A stretch of DNA of 64,000 nucleotides. Origin: Bos javanicus (lineage: Eukaryota > Chordata > Mammalia > Artiodactyla > Bovidae). Below, in pieces: positions 43,790-57,191 of the stretch. Location of the stretch: assembly GCF_032452875.1 (NCBI RefSeq), contig NC_083876.1, positions 3,224,001-3,288,000 on the forward strand, read 5' to 3'. Position numbers and translations under genes: made by a program. Numbering within the stretch: the first letter of the stretch is position 1; every line of letters starts with the position of its first letter. A model generated the notes under the pieces. The model was not told where the DNA came from. It saw nothing but the letters and a program-made list of their open reading frames with translations, and did not search any database.

Positions 43790-46700
43790 TTGCACAGTAG
43801 CTCAGTCATATCCAGCACTCTGTGACCCCATGAACTGCAGCATGCCAGGCTTCCCTGTCCTTCCCCATGAGCTTTCTCAAACCAATGTCCATTGAATCAG
43901 TGATGCCATCCAACTATCTCGGGCTCTGTCATCCCCTTCTACTCCTGTCTTCAATCATTTCCAGCATCAGAGTCTTTTCTAACGAGTAGGCTCTTCCAAT
44001 CAGATGGCCAAAGTATTTGAGCTTCAACTTCAGCATCAGTCTTTCCAATGAACATTCAGGATTGATTTTCATTAGAATTGACTGGTTTGATCTCCTTGTA
44101 GTCCAAGGAACTCTCAAGAGTCTTTTCCAACCCTACAGTTCAAAAACATCAGTTCTTCAGCACTCATTCATCATTGTGGACCAACTCTCACAAACGTGTA
44201 TGAATACTGGAAAACCCATAGCTTTGACTAGATGGACATTTGTTGGCAAAGTAATGTCTCTGATTTGCTGTCTAGTTTTGTCATTTTCTCCCAAGGAGCA
44301 AACATCTTCTAATTTCATGGCTGCATCAGCAGTGATTTTGGAGATGGAGAAAATTAAGTCCAACACTGTTTCCATTGTTTCCCCATCTATTTGCTATGAA
44401 GTAATGGGACCAGATGACATGATCTTAATTTTTTTGAATGTTGAGTTTTAAGCCAGATTTTTCGCTCCCCTCTTTCACCTTCATCAAGAGGTTCTTTAGT
44501 TGCTATACAGCCTTGACAAATACCTTTCCAATTTGGCATTAGTCTGTTGTTCCAGGTCTGGTTCTAACTGTTGCTTCTTGACCTGCATACAGATTTCTCA
44601 GGAGACAGAAAAGTGAAAGTGAAAGTCGATCACTCATATCTGACTTTTTGCAACCCTGTGGACTATACAGTCCATGGAATTCTCCAGGGCAGAATATTGG
44701 AGTGGGTAGCTGTTCCCTTCTCCAGGGCATCATCCCAACTCAGTGATTAAGCCCAGGCCTCCTGAATTGTAGGCAGATTCTTTACCAACTGAGGCACCAG
44801 GGAAGCCCAAGAATACTAGAGTGAGTAGAGTATCCATTCTCCGGCAGATCTTCCCTACCCAGAAATCAAACTGGGGTCTCCTGAATTGCAGGCAGATTCT
44901 TTACCAGCTAAACTACAAGGAAAGCCCATCTCTTTCCCATCCCTTTAATATTTTCCACAGTTTGTTGTGATTCACACAGTCAAAGGCTTTCGTGTAGTGA
45001 ATGAAGCAGAAGTAGATTTTTTTGTTTGTTTGTTTTTTTGGAATTCTCTTCTTTTTTCTATGATCAAATGGATGTTGGCAATTTGATCTCTGGTTCCTCT
45101 GCCTTTTATAAATCTCCATTGAACATCTAGATGTTCTTGGTTTACATACTGTTGAAGCCTAGCTTAGAGAATTTTGAGCATTACTCTGCTAGCAGGTAAG
45201 ATGAGTGCAATTGTGCATTAGTTTGATCATTTTTTGACATAGCCTTTCATTGCAATTGGAATGAAAACTGACTTTTTCCAGTCCTGGGTCGACTGCTGAG
45301 TTTTCCAACTTTGCTGGCATATTGAGTGCAGCACTTTCACAGCATCATCTTTTCGGACTTGAAATAGCTCAACTGGAATTCCATCACCTCCACTAGCTTT
45401 GTTCATAGTGATGCTTCCTAAGGCCCACTGGACTTCACACTCCAAAATGTCTGGTTCTAGTTGAGTGATCACATCATCGTGGTTATCTGGGTCATTAAGA
45501 TTTTCTTTCTTTTTTTATATATAGTTTTCTGCATATTCTTGCCACCTCTCCTTAATATCTTCTGCTTCTGCTAGGTTCATGCCATTTCTTTCCTTTATTG
45601 AGCACATCTTTGCATGAAATGTTCTCCTGGTATCTCTAATTTTCTTGAAGAGATCTCTAGTCTTTCCCATTCTATTGTTTTCCTCTATTTCTTTGTATTG
45701 ATCACTGAGGAAGGCTTTCTTATCTCTCCTTGCTATTTTTTGGAACTCTGCATTCAGATGGGTATATCTTCCCTTTTGTCCTTTGCCTTTCACTTCTCTT
45801 CTTTTCTCAGCTATTTGTAAGGTCTCTTCAGACAACCATTTTGCCTTTTTGCACTTCTTTTTTTGGGTGATGGTTTTTATCACACCTCCTGTACAATGTT
45901 ACAAACCTCTGTCAATAGTCTTTCAGGAACTCTTTCTGTCAGATCTAATCCCTTGATCTCTTTGTCATTAATACTGTAAAATCATAAGGGATTTGATTTA
46001 GGTTATATCTGAATGGCCTATTGGGTTTCCCTAATTTCTTTAATTTAAGTCTGAATTTTTCAATAAGCGTTCATGATCTGAGCCACAATCAACTCCTGGT
46101 CTTGTTTTTGCTGACTCTGTAGATTGTCTGTTTTCAGATGCAAAGAAAATAACCAATTTGATTTCAATGTAGACCATCTGGTGATGTCCATGTGTAGAGT
46201 CATTTCTTGTATTGTTGGAAGGACAACACAAAACTCTTTTGGCCTTTGCCTGCTTCATTTTGTACTCCAAGGCCAAACTTGCCTGTTACTCCTGGTATCT
46301 CTTGACTTCCTACTTTTGCATGCCAGTCCCCTATGATGAAATGGACTTTTTTTTTTATATTAGTTCTAGAAGGTCTTGTAAGTCATCATAGAATCGTTCA
46401 ACTTCAGCATCTTTGGCATTAGTGGTCGGGACATAGACGTGGATTACTGTGATATTGAATGTTGTGCCTTGGAAACAGATAGAGATCATTCTGTCATTTT
46501 AGAGATTGCACCCAAGTACTGCGCTTCAGACTCTTATGTAGGTGATGAGGACTATTCCATTTCTTCTAAGGGATTCTTGCCCACAGTAGTAGATATAATG
46601 GTCATCTGAGTTAAATTCACCCATTCCCATCCACTTTAGTTGACTGATTCCTGAAATGTTGATGTCCACTCTTGCCATCTCCTGCATGACCACTTCCAAT

Positions 46701-47100
46701 TTATCTTGCTTCATTGACCTAACATTCCAGATTCCCATGCAACATTGTTCTTTACACCACTGGACTATATTTTCACCACCAGACACATCCTCAACTGTGT
46801 GTTGTTTCTGCTTGGCTCAGCCTCTTCATTCCCTCTGGAGCTATTTCTCAGCTCTTCTCCAGTAGTTTATTGGGCACATACCAACCTGAGAAATTCATCT
46901 CTCAGTGTCATATATTTTTGCCTTTTCATACTATTCTTGGGGTTCTCAAGGCAAGAATGCTGCAGTGGTTTGACATTCTCTTCACCAGTGCACCAGGTTT
47001 TGTCAGAACTGTCCACCATTATGTGTCTATCTTGGGTGGCCCTACAAGGCATGGCTCATAATTTCACTTAGTTAGCCAAGTCTGTGGGCTATATTGTTTC
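43790..47100 (-). mobile_element. BovB LINE, nearly full length, split by two Bov-tA
   Basis: On the minus strand from 5' (about 47100) to 3' (43790): 5' region (frame 46867-47052), endonuclease domain (frame 46526-46786 with MWNVRSMKQDKLEV-like start), SDHE region at 46060-46090, linker (45515-45883, 122 codons), RT entry (45227-45472 with NKASGGDGIPVELFQ), then an interruption at 44609-44928 by SINEs. The RT palm is missing: sequence jumps at about 44503 from the GQEATVRT region to the VKEES region, so YADD is deleted. The C-terminal piece is at 43929-44375. About 3 kb of BovB excluding the SINEs. Confidence 0.92.
44609..44928 (-). mobile_element. Two adjacent Bov-tA SINEs inside BovB
   Basis: The first (44609-44808) is a complete reversed Bov-tA ending in GAGGCACCAGGGAAGCCC. 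The second (44809-44928) is a partial copy in the same direction (AAGAATACTAGAGTGAG to AAGGAAAGCCC) lacking the SINE 3' part. The BovB resumes at 44929. Confidence 0.88.
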
Positions 47101-47466
47101 TGAGATATAAGTTTTCCCAAGTTATCAAATGACCATTTGTCCTGTATTTTTCTGACTAAATACTATTATTCACATTTGCATTTAAGTAAACAATTGTGCT
47201 TCATAAATCTCTACTTTGTATTTTAAATTCAGTCATGGCCTTTTATAGGATACCTAAATAGTATTTAACTTACCATGAGGAGAAACTTGAAAGTTAACTA
47301 GTGATAACTACATGTCTTTACTCAGTGAAAATAATCTGGGTCAGTGGAACCTCAGGAAATTATGGGTTATGTGTATATGTTTTACATGAAAGACAAACTG
47401 AGGCCAAACATTCCAGTCATGGAGTTTGTAGAGAATCTATATATCCTTGCTATAGAGGATGGTATA
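47101..47466. other. Anonymous DNA
   Basis: No repeat is recognised. Overlapping short frames at 47301-47538 lack any recognisable domain. Confidence 0.5.
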
Positions 47467-47690
47467 AAGGGGTTGGTAAATTACAGCTGTAAGCCAAATA
47501 TGGTCTTCCACCTATTTTTGAAAATAAAATTTTATTGAAAATAATAAAATCAATTTATTTACATACTGCCTATGGATGATTTCACCTTGCAATAGCAGAA
47601 TTGAGTTACTGTGATAATACCACATGTCTCAGAATATATAAAATATTTACTATCTTATTCATTACAGAAAAAAAAAGTTTGCAATCTCCA
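47467..47690 (-). mobile_element. hAT-Charlie-type DNA transposon relic (MER1-like)
   Basis: GGGGTTGGTAAATTACAGC, GCCAAATATGGTC, AAAATAAAATTTTATTGAAAA, ATAAAATATTTACTATCTTATTCATTACAGAAAAAA and GTTTGCAATCTCC resemble the well-known nonautonomous hAT element with terminal CAGGGGTCGGCAAAC. The 8-bp TSD could not be confirmed, and the subfamily name is uncertain. Confidence 0.6.
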
Positions 47691-49263
47691 GGTCTAAGTA
47701 TACAGTGATTTGTTTATTTTATGGTTTTCTGATGTTTATTTCTTATTTTACAATAAATAATTTAAATGAAGTAGTATACATTTTTCATAAAAAGCATGCT
47801 TCAAATTTATTTCCCTTTAAATTTGGTAATGAGTTTACTATGTCACTGTAATGATTCACCACTGAGAATAGTGACATCACTGACTACATGAAGCCAGAAG
47901 ACACATGCTTGCTTAAGAAGCATCAGCATCTATTTAGATGTTAGGGATTATTTTTAAAAATCCCCTTACACTGATGAATTGGGTTCAGATGCAGGAGATA
48001 TTCTTATATAACACTCTGTGAGGCATGAGTTTTCATTTAGGTCAAATGACTATGCCAAAATTACTTTCCTCATTTTCTATTGCAAATTTGTCTGTACACA
48101 CAAAAATTAAAGTGATTATTATAAATGTTTTGGCTCAGTAAACAGAATAAATAGGTACAAATTTAAAAGGTAGAAGACAGTACCCTTAAATCAGAGATTT
48201 CAAATAGATAATCAGTTCATTTCAATAATAGTTTGATTTTTTCCTTTCATTTTATTGAGTTAAAATAAAGTTTTATAAATTTATTCTGTTGAAGGCAAGC
48301 AATCTGACAACGTTAAGAATGCTCTTGAAAATTCACTAAAAATATTCAAAGAAAAAGTTATGTGTGCTGTGCTAAAAATTATATATATCTTTAAATTTAT
48401 CATGAATATATATTGTTTGATCAAGTTGAGAAAAGGATGGAAAAGATATGTAGTTGGAATTTATTGTGATTCATTCATAATTCATATTTTAAAAGCAAAC
48501 CAGATGTGATGTTCACATAAGTAGAATATAATCTATAGTCGAAAATTCTACAAATAATTGAAAATATTCACAGGTAAACGGACAATTTTTTCTATAAAGC
48601 TGATATTGAAAAAAATAAAATGACAAAATATGCTTTCTCTTTCTGCTATCCATTAGCAATTTGATTTTAGAAATGTTTGAACTTGTGAAGAATGACTGAA
48701 AATAATACAGTATCTCAGGAAGGTTTTGGAATTTTAGTGAAGAATTTTGTAAGTTTTTATTGCATCTCATTCAAAACCAGCTACAAGTAATTGACAATAA
48801 AAACAATAAGTTAGGGACAAGGATAATTTTCTGAAAGTTTTAGTTAATTATTCTTATTTTCAAGGCATTAAAACTTGTCCCTCTACAATACAATGAAGAC
48901 ACTTAACAAGTTCAACGACTTCAAAACTGCTCGAGATTATAAATGTTATAATTGAGCTTTGTAATATCTACACCTGTGGGATACAACGTTTGAAGGAGAC
49001 CCTATGTTTCAAAGATTAATTTTGGCAGGATATAATGGAACTCAAACACAGCAACATCAGATTTTTCAAACATCCAAAAGAATCATATGTAGAGATCACT
49101 TATTTCATTAGGATTCTCTTTGAAAATGTTTGCAAAAAATAACTCTGAAAAGAATAAAAATATAGCTCCTATGGAAATACTTTATTGATGTATTTTAGGC
49201 AAAAATAAATAAAATTGAGAATATTTAACACTACCATATTTTCATTTGAGATGAACAGGAACC
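47691..49263. other. Anonymous AT-rich DNA
   Basis: No gene or named repeat was recognised. Confidence 0.55.
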
Positions 49264-49273
49264 TCAACATGTG

Positions 49274-49481
49274 ACTTCTTTGGTGGCACAGAGTGTTTGC
49301 ATACAATGTGGGGAAAACTGGGTTCGATCCCTGAGTCAGAAAGATCCTCTGGAGAAGGAAATGGCAACCCACTCCAGTACTCTTGCCTGGGAAATCCCAT
49401 GGATGGAAGAGCCTGGTAGGCTACACTCCGTGGAGTCACAGAGTCGGACACGACTGAGCGACTTCACTTTCACCTTCACTT
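49274..49481 (+). mobile_element. Bov-tA SINE with TSD
   Basis: Head ACTTCTTTGGTGGCACAG, box B-like GGTTCGATCCC, Bov-A unit and the CACTTTCACCTTCACTT tail. TSD TCAACATGTG at 49264-49273 and 49482-49491. Frames on both strands across it are SINE-derived. Confidence 0.97.
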
Positions 49482-49491
49482 TCAACATGTG

Positions 49492-49901
49492 TTCAGTGAA
49501 AATGTGTTCAATTAAGAGAGCATAGAAGGGTCAATTGAAACTATTAACAAGTTCAAATTTATTAATCATAAATGCAGTTTTTAAGATGGTATAGGTAGAG
49601 TTCCAAAAAATTACAACTGTAAGATCATATTGAAAAAAATACTCATTCTTCAGGAAAAAAAAAAAAAAGTATACATAGCTTCTCTTATATCATTTGTAAT
49701 ATTTCAGAAAATCAATTTAAAATATGTTTTAAAATGTCCTTTAGATTTGCAGAGGACAAATTGCAATATTTTCTTTGGAAATTATATGATTAAAAGTAAA
49801 TTTTGAATAGAGATACTTTATATGTCTGTCTATTTAATGAAATCAATTTGCCAGAGAATAAAAAACATTTCAAATATTTATGGAGGTCTTTTAGCTACCT
49901 C
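49492..49901. other. Anonymous DNA
   Basis: An A-run lies at 49656-49668; nothing else is assigned. Confidence 0.5.
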
Positions 49902-49913
49902 TTCTGTCAGAAA

Positions 49914-50111
49914 GGGGCTTCCATTGTGGCTCATATGGTAAAGAATTTGCCTGCAGTACGGGAGACCTGGGTTCAATCCTTGGGTTGGGAAGATCCTCTG
50001 GAGAAGGGAAAGAATACCCACTCCAGAATTCTGGCCTGGAGAATTCCGTGGACTGTATAGTTCATGGGGTCACAAAGAGTTGGACACAACTGAGCAAATT
50101 TCATTTTCACT
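49914..50111 (+). mobile_element. Bov-tA SINE
   Basis: Head GGGGCTTCCATTGTGGCTC, box B-like GGGTTCAATCC, Bov-A unit and a TCATTTTCACTTT tail. TTCTGTC plus an A-rich extension on both sides (49902 and 50112) is a probable TSD. Confidence 0.93.
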
Positions 50112-50311
50112 TTCTGTCCAAAAAATACCATGTTTTGGAAGATGAATTATATGGTCTTCATACATCTGCAGGATGTGGTAAGATATTAAAAAACATCTTT
50201 CCGCTCATATCCTATCTCAAGAAAATAAATTACCTGAGAAAAAAGCCCTGCAAACATTTCTTTAAGACAGTTGTACTCACAGCATACCAAACCCTCTTAT
50301 TATAGGCAATG

Positions 50312-52558
50312 ACTGATACACAAGATGATAAATACCAAAATTAGATTGATTATATTATTTGCAGTCAAAGATAGAGAAGCTCTATACAGTCAGCAAAGAT
50401 AAGACCAGGAGTGAACTGTGGCTCAGACCTTGAATTTCTTATTGCCAAATGCAGAATTAAATTGAAGAAAGTAGGGAAAACCAATAGATCATTCAGGTAT
50501 GACCAAAATCAAATCCCATATGATTATACAGTGAAAGTGACAAATAGATTCAAGGGATTAGACCTGGTAGACAGAGTGCCAAGAACTATGGACTGAGGTT
50601 CCTGACATTGTACAGGGAGCAGTGATCATGACCATCCTCAAGAAAAAGAAATGCAAAAAGGAAAAGATCATTGTCTGAAGAGACTTTATAGATAACTGAG
50701 AAAAGAAGAGACGTGAAAGGCAAAGGATAAAGAGAAAGATATACCCATCTGAATGCAGAGTTCCAAAGAATAGTGAGGAGAGATAAGAAAGGCTTCCTCA
50801 GTGATCAATGCAAAGAAATAGAAGAAAACAATAGAATGGGAAAGACTAGAGATCTCTTCAAGAAAACTAGATATATTAAGGGAATATTTCATGCAAAAAT
50901 GGGCACAATAAAGGACAGATATTATATGAACCTAACAGAAGCAGAAGATATTAAGAAGATGTGGCAAGAATACACAGAAGAACTATACAAAAAATATATT
51001 TATGACCAAGATAACCACGAATGTGTGATCACTCACCTAGAGCAAGACATCCCGGAATGTGAAGTCAAGTGGGCCTTATGAAGCATCACTATGAACAGAG
51101 CTAGTGGAGGGGATAGAATTCCAGTTGAGCTATTTCAAATCTTAAAAGATGATGCTACAAAAGTGCTGCACTAAATATGCCTGCAAATCTGAAAAACTCA
51201 GCAGTGGACAGAGTACTGGAAAAGTCATTTTTCATTCCAACTCCAAAGAAAGATAATGCCAAAGAAATGTTCAAACTACCGTGCAATTGCACTCATCTCA
51301 CATGCTAGCAAAGTAATGCTCAACATTCTCCTAGCCAGGCTTCAACAGTATGTGAACCATGAATTTCAAGATGTTCAAGGTGGATTTAGAAAAAGCAGAA
51401 GAACGAGAGATCAAATTGCCAACATTCATTAGATCATCGATAAAGCAAGAGAGTTCCAGAAAAGCATCTACTTCTGCTTTATTAATTACACTGAAGTCTT
51501 TGTCTGTGTAGATCACAACAAACTGTGAAAAAATTCTTCAAAAGATGGGAATACCAGACCACCATACCTGCCTCATGAGAAATCTGTATGCAGGTAAAGG
51601 AGTAATAGTTAGAACTTGATATATAACAACGGACTGGTTCCAAATCTGGAAAGGAGTACATCAAGGCTGTATACTGTCACCCAGCTTATTTAACTTATAT
51701 GCAGAGTACATCATGTGAAATGCCAGGCTAAATGATGCACAAGATGGAATAAAGATTGCCAGAAGAAATATCAATAACCTCAGATACACAGATGACACCA
51801 TCCTTATGGAAGAAAGCAAAGAGCCTCTTGATGAAAGTGAAAAAAGATAGTGAAAAACTTGGCTTAAAATTCAACACTCAGAAAACCAAAATCATGACAT
51901 CTGGTCCCATCACTTTATGGCAAATAGATGGGGAAACAATGAAAACAGTGAGAGACTTCAGTTTTGGGGGCTCCAAAATCACTGAAGATGGTGAATATAG
52001 CCATGAAATTGAAAGGTGCTTGCTCATTGGAAGAAAAGCTATGACCAACCTAGACAGCATATTAAAAAGCAGAGACATTACTTTGCCAACAAAGTTCCAT
52101 CTAGTGAAAGCTATGATTTTTCCAGTAGTCTTGTATGGATATGAGAGTTGGACTATAAAGTAAGCTGAGCACTGAAGAATTGATGCTTTTGAGCTGTGGT
52201 GCTGGAGAAGATTCTTGAGTCCCTTGGACTGCAAGGAGATCCAACCAATCAATCCTAATGGAAATCCGACCTGAATTTTCATTGGAAGAACTCATGCTGA
52301 AGCTGATTTTCAATACTTTGGCCATCTGATGTGAACTGACTCATTTGAAAAGACCCTGATGCTGGGAATGTTTGAAAGCCAGAGGAGAAGGGGACAACAG
52401 AGGATGAGATGGTTGGATGGCATTACCGACTTGATGGACATGAGTTTAATTAAGCTCCAGGAGTTGATGATGGACAAGGAAGCCTGGGGTGCTGCAGTCC
52501 ACTGTGTTGTAAAGAGTTGGACACAACTGAGCAACTGAACTGAACTGAACTGATACAC
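50312..52558 (+). mobile_element. BovB LINE, 2.2 kb, with TSD
   Basis: It starts late in the endonuclease domain (SDLEFL-type block at 50430, frame 50411-50596), then the linker (50773-51081, 102 codons), RT with breaks, palm with YTDD instead of YADD (51785-51796, frame 51756-52163, 135 codons) and the C-terminal region to the CTGAACTGAA units. ACTGATACAC occurs at both borders (50312-50321 and 52549-52558). Its first bases overlap the BovB 3' unit, so at least TGATACAC is target duplication. The minus frames at 51878-52558 are antisense shadows. Confidence 0.95.
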
Positions 52559-53647
52559 TCTACTAAACTTTCAAATCTATCTCAACTATGGTAGGTGGAA
52601 GGATGTGTAAGAGAAACATTTGGAGCTATCACTCCTGACAGTTTGAGAAACACATAACTTTTACTTTTACCAGGAAAGGATTCTTTAGGTATCTACACGT
52701 GACAGGAGACACAGTTGACCCAAATAATTTTTAAATATACTGATGGTCAGGTATATTTCCCAGAATATGAAAACTATAGGAGAGATCAAAGATGAGATAA
52801 GAATGGTTTAAACACAATTTCATTGTCAAATATTTAATGAAAAGTTAAAAAAAAAGTACTATTGGTTTCAACAATAATTTTGTTTCACATCTTTAAATTC
52901 ATTCAAGAAGGAATAAAACTTTTTTATTCTTTATGAAAGGGAAATTGCCAGAAATGACTTGTTATATAAACAGAAACGTTAGATACAATTTTGCAAATAT
53001 GTGCAAAATATACAGTATTTCTAAATCAATGTTTGTACCTAAGAATAAAATATATTTTATGATAATAAGACTGTTTAACCTGTGTCCAGATTCTCCATAC
53101 ATTATGAAATATGTAGCAAAATAATTAATTGTTAACCAAATTGATCTCTTAATTTTATCCCTAAAAAGTCTGAGTATATAATCACTAAGCTTGTATTCAT
53201 CAGTAATAATTGAAACATTTCAAGTTTAAGTTGAAATAAATGACTAAATTAAAACTATTTGTGTGTATGTATATATACATACATGTGAATTTTTACCTGA
53301 AAATGGTTCCTCACATTCACAAAGGAAGATACTTGCAATAATATTTCTATAGTTCCCATGGAAGCAGATATGTCATTGCCATTGGCCAATTATTTCTGAA
53401 CAAGTTATGCTTATAAAGATAAAATAAAATCAATGTTTCAACTATATTAAAATATTTACATTGCACTCATAGATTGTTTTCATTGGTCATAGATTTTTCC
53501 TAAATTCTTTCATTGTTAATATCATAACATTTTCCAAAAAAAGTAATATTAATTTAGAAATAGTGCCTCATGAAGATGGATTTAAGTGGAAACAAAATTA
53601 ATTTCAGTAAATTTAATCTCTTTTTTTCTATCCTCTTACCACAAGAC
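52559..53647. other. Anonymous AT-rich DNA
   Basis: A small palindrome GTATGTATATATACATAC lies near 53266-53283. No gene or named repeat is seen. Confidence 0.55.
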
Positions 53648-53868
53648 AGGGCTTCCCAAGTGACACTAGTAATAAAGAACCTACCAATGCAGGAAACATA
53701 AGAGCCTCAGGTTCAATCACTGGGTTGGGAAGATCACCTGGAGGAGGACATGGCAGTCCACTCCAGTGTTCTTGCCTGAAGAATCCCATGGACAGAGGAG
53801 CCTGGTGGGCTACAGTCTATGGGATCGCAAAGATTTGGACACAACTGAGTATACACACACACACACCA
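53648..53868 (+). mobile_element. Bov-tA SINE with (AC)n tail
   Basis: Head GGGCTTCCCAAGTGAC, box B-like GGTTCAATCAC, Bov-A unit and an (AC)n run at 53854-53868 in place of the usual tail. Confidence 0.92.
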
Positions 53869-54465
53869 TATGACACTATTAAAAATACTTTGATGATTGT
53901 TGGTATTTGGGCTTTAGCTAATTTTTATGATAATCTGAATGTGTTAATTCAGATCACAGTAACACTTTATCTGAATTTAACAATTCAGTAAAAATTTATC
54001 TGAATGTGTTAATTATGTTTTGGGAATAGATAACTACATGTAAGTCCCAGTTTTTCAACAAACACTGGTAACATTGCAGTGGTAATATACAAAGTGACAC
54101 ATTCAAATGTTTGTTGTGTTTTAGCCCTACCATGTAGCCACAGTAATGACTCAAACAAGGAAAATACAAAGGTATTATAACATGTGAAGAAAAACTAGGG
54201 CATGAAGTTTCAGTCAAGCAAGAAAAAAATAACCACTAGAATTCTGCTTCACAGCATTACACTTCAAAATTTTATGTCAAATAATAATATATTTTATACT
54301 TAAAATTTTGTTCTAAGAGGATGGATCTCAAACTGATTATTTCCAGAGTAAAATCCAATCAATGAAATAAAGCCTAATCTAAAATTCTTTGGAAAAATAG
54401 AAAAGACTTCTTGGATTCTCAGAAGCTATGCACAAATTTTTAAATTTTCATTTTCTAGCTGCTAT
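53869..54465. other. Anonymous DNA
   Basis: A 17-bp direct repeat, ATCTGAATGTGTTAATT, occurs at 53933-53949 and 53999-54015. Otherwise unassigned. Confidence 0.5.
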
Positions 54466-56989
54466 ACAGTAATCCAAGTCTATGCCCCAACCAGTAATGC
54501 TGAAGAAGCTGAAGTTGAATGGTTCTATGAAGACTTACAAGACCTTTTAGAACAAATACCAATAAAAGATATCCTTTTCATTAAGGGGAATGGAATGCAA
54601 AAGTAGGAAGTCAAGAAACACCTGGAGTAACAAGCAAATTTGGCCTTGGAGGACTGAAGGAAGCAGGACAAAGGCTCATAGAGTTTTGCCAAGAGAATGC
54701 ACTGGTCATAGCAAACACCCTCTTCCAACAACACAAGAGAAGACTCTACACATGGACATCACCAGATGGTCAACACTGCAATCAGACTGATTGTACTCTT
54801 TGCAGCCAAAGAAGGAGAAGGTCTATAGAGTCAGCAAAAATGAAACCAGGAGCTGACTGTGGCTCAGATCATGAACTCCTTATTGTCAAATTCAGACTTA
54901 AATTGAAGAAAGTAGAGAAAACCACTAGATCATTCAGGTATAACATAAATCAAATCCATTATGATTATACAGTGGAAGTGAAAAATAGATTTAAGGGGCC
55001 TAGACCTGATAGATTCCCTGATGAACTATGGACAGAGGTTTGTAACATTATACAGGAGACAGGAATCAAGACCATCCCCATAGAAAAGAAATGCAAAAGA
55101 GCAAAATGTCTGTCTGGGGAGGCCTTATAGTTAGCTGTGAAAAGAAGAGAAGAAAAAAGCAAAAGATAAAAGGAAAGATATAAGCATCTGAATGCAGAGT
55201 TTCAAAGAATGGCAAGGAGATATAAGAAAGCCTTCTCAGCAATCAATGCAAAGACATAGAGGAAAACAACAGAATGGAAAAGACTAGAGATCTCTTAAAG
55301 AAAATTAGAGATGCCAAGGGAACATTTCATGCAAAGATGGGCTCGATAAAGGACAGAAATGGTACAGACCTGACAGAAGCAGAAGTTACTAAGAAGAGGT
55401 GGCAAGAATACACAGGAGACCTGTACAAAAAAGATCTTCATGACCCAGATAATCACGATGGTGTGATCACTCACCTAGAGCCAGATATCCTGGAATGTGA
55501 AGTTAAGTGGGCCTTAGAAACCATCACTACAGACAAAGTTAGTGGAGGTAATGGAATTCCAGTGGAGCTATTTCAAACCCTGAAAGATAATGCTGTGAAA
55601 GTGCTGCATTCCATTTGCCAGAAAATTTGAAAAACTTGGCAGTGGCCACAGTACTGGAAAAGGTCAATTTTCATTCCAATCCCAAAGAAAGACAATGCCA
55701 AAGAATATTCAAACTACTGAACAATTTCACGCATCACACACGCTAGTAAAGGAATGCTCAAAATTCTCCAAGTCAGGCTTTAGCAATATGTAAAAGGTGA
55801 GCTTCCAGATGTTCAAGTTGGTTTTAGAAAAGGAAGAGGAACCAGAGATGAAATTGCCAACATCCACTGGATCCTCGAAAAAGCAAGAGAGTTCCAGATA
55901 AATATCTATTTCTGCTTTATTGACTATGCCAAAGACTTGTGTGGATCACAATAACTGTGCAGAATTCTGGAAGAGGTGGAAATACCAGACCACTTGACCT
56001 GCCTCTTGAGAAACCTGTATGCAGGTCAGGAAGCAACAGTTTGAACTCGACATCGAACAACAGACTGGTTCCAAATAGGGAAAGGAGTACTTCAAGGCTG
56101 TAAATTGTCACCCTGCATATTTAACTTATATGTAGAGTATATCATGAGAAACGCTGGGCTGGAAGAAGCACAAGCTGGAATCAAGATGGCCGGGAGAAAT
56201 ATCAATAACCTCAGATATGCAGGTGACACCACCCTTATGGCAGAAAGTGAAGAGGAACTAAAAAGCCTCTTGATGAAAGTGACAGAGGAGAGTGAAAAAG
56301 CTGGCTTAAAGATCAACATTCAGAAAACAAAGATCATGGCATCTGGTCTCATTACTTCATGGGAAATAGATGGGGGATTGTGGAAACAGTCAGACTTTAT
56401 TTTGTGGGGCTCCAAAATCACTGCAGATGGTAATTGCTGCCATGAAATTAAAAGACGCTTACTCCTTGGAAGGAAAATTATGATCAACCTAGATAGCACA
56501 TTAAAACGCGAGACATTACTTTGCCAACAAAGCTCCATCTAGTCAAGCCTATGGTTTTTCCAGTGGTCATGTATGGACGTGAGAGTTGGACTATGAAGAA
56601 AGCTGAGCGCCAAAGAACTCATGCTTTTGAACTGTGGTGTTGGAGAAGACTCCTAAGAGTCCCTTAGACTGCAAGGAGATCCAACCAGTCCATTCTGAAG
56701 GAGATCAGCCCTGGAATTACTTTGGAGGGAATGATGCTGAAGCTGAAACTCCAGTACTTTGGCCACCTCATGTGAAGAGTTGACTCATTGAAAAAGACTC
56801 TGATGCTGGGAAGGATGGGTACAGGAGGAGAAGGGGAAAACAGTGGATGAGATGCTGGACGGCATCACCGAGATGATGGACATGAATTTGAGTGAACTCC
56901 GTGAGACGGTGATGGACAGGGAGGCCTGGCATGCTGCAATTCATGGGGTCGCAAAAAGTCGGACACGACTGAGCAACTGAAGTGAACTG
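54466..56989 (+). mobile_element. BovB LINE, 2.5 kb, 5'-truncated in the endonuclease domain
   Basis: It opens at the ACAGTAATCCAAGTCTATGCC block of the endonuclease and continues to the 3' units at about 56989. Sense remnants: SDHELL and EN end (frame 54840-55130, GADCGSDHELL), linker (55274-55630, 118 codons), RT entry (broken), palm and beyond (56105-56542, 145 codons) with YAGD in place of YADD (56216-56227). Base identity to other copies is high, so it is one of the younger BovB copies, but the second-position aspartate is replaced by glycine and frames are disrupted. Confidence 0.95.
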
Positions 56990-57191
56990 ATATCTTTTTC
57001 CAAATTCCAGTTGTACAAGCTATGTTTTGATATATCAAAAGCCCAAATATTGCATAGCATGTATCTATGCAATTAATTGCACAGAATTGCACATATCCTT
57101 CACGGAGGAATGTGTCTACAAAATTTCAGTTCAGTTCAATTCAGTTACTCAGTCATGTCCGACTTTTTGCGACCCCATGAATCGGAGCAAG

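Noticed and set aside
47301..47538. Overlapping 63- and 64-codon frames
   Set aside because: Different phases of the same anonymous and hAT-relic sequence; no domain.
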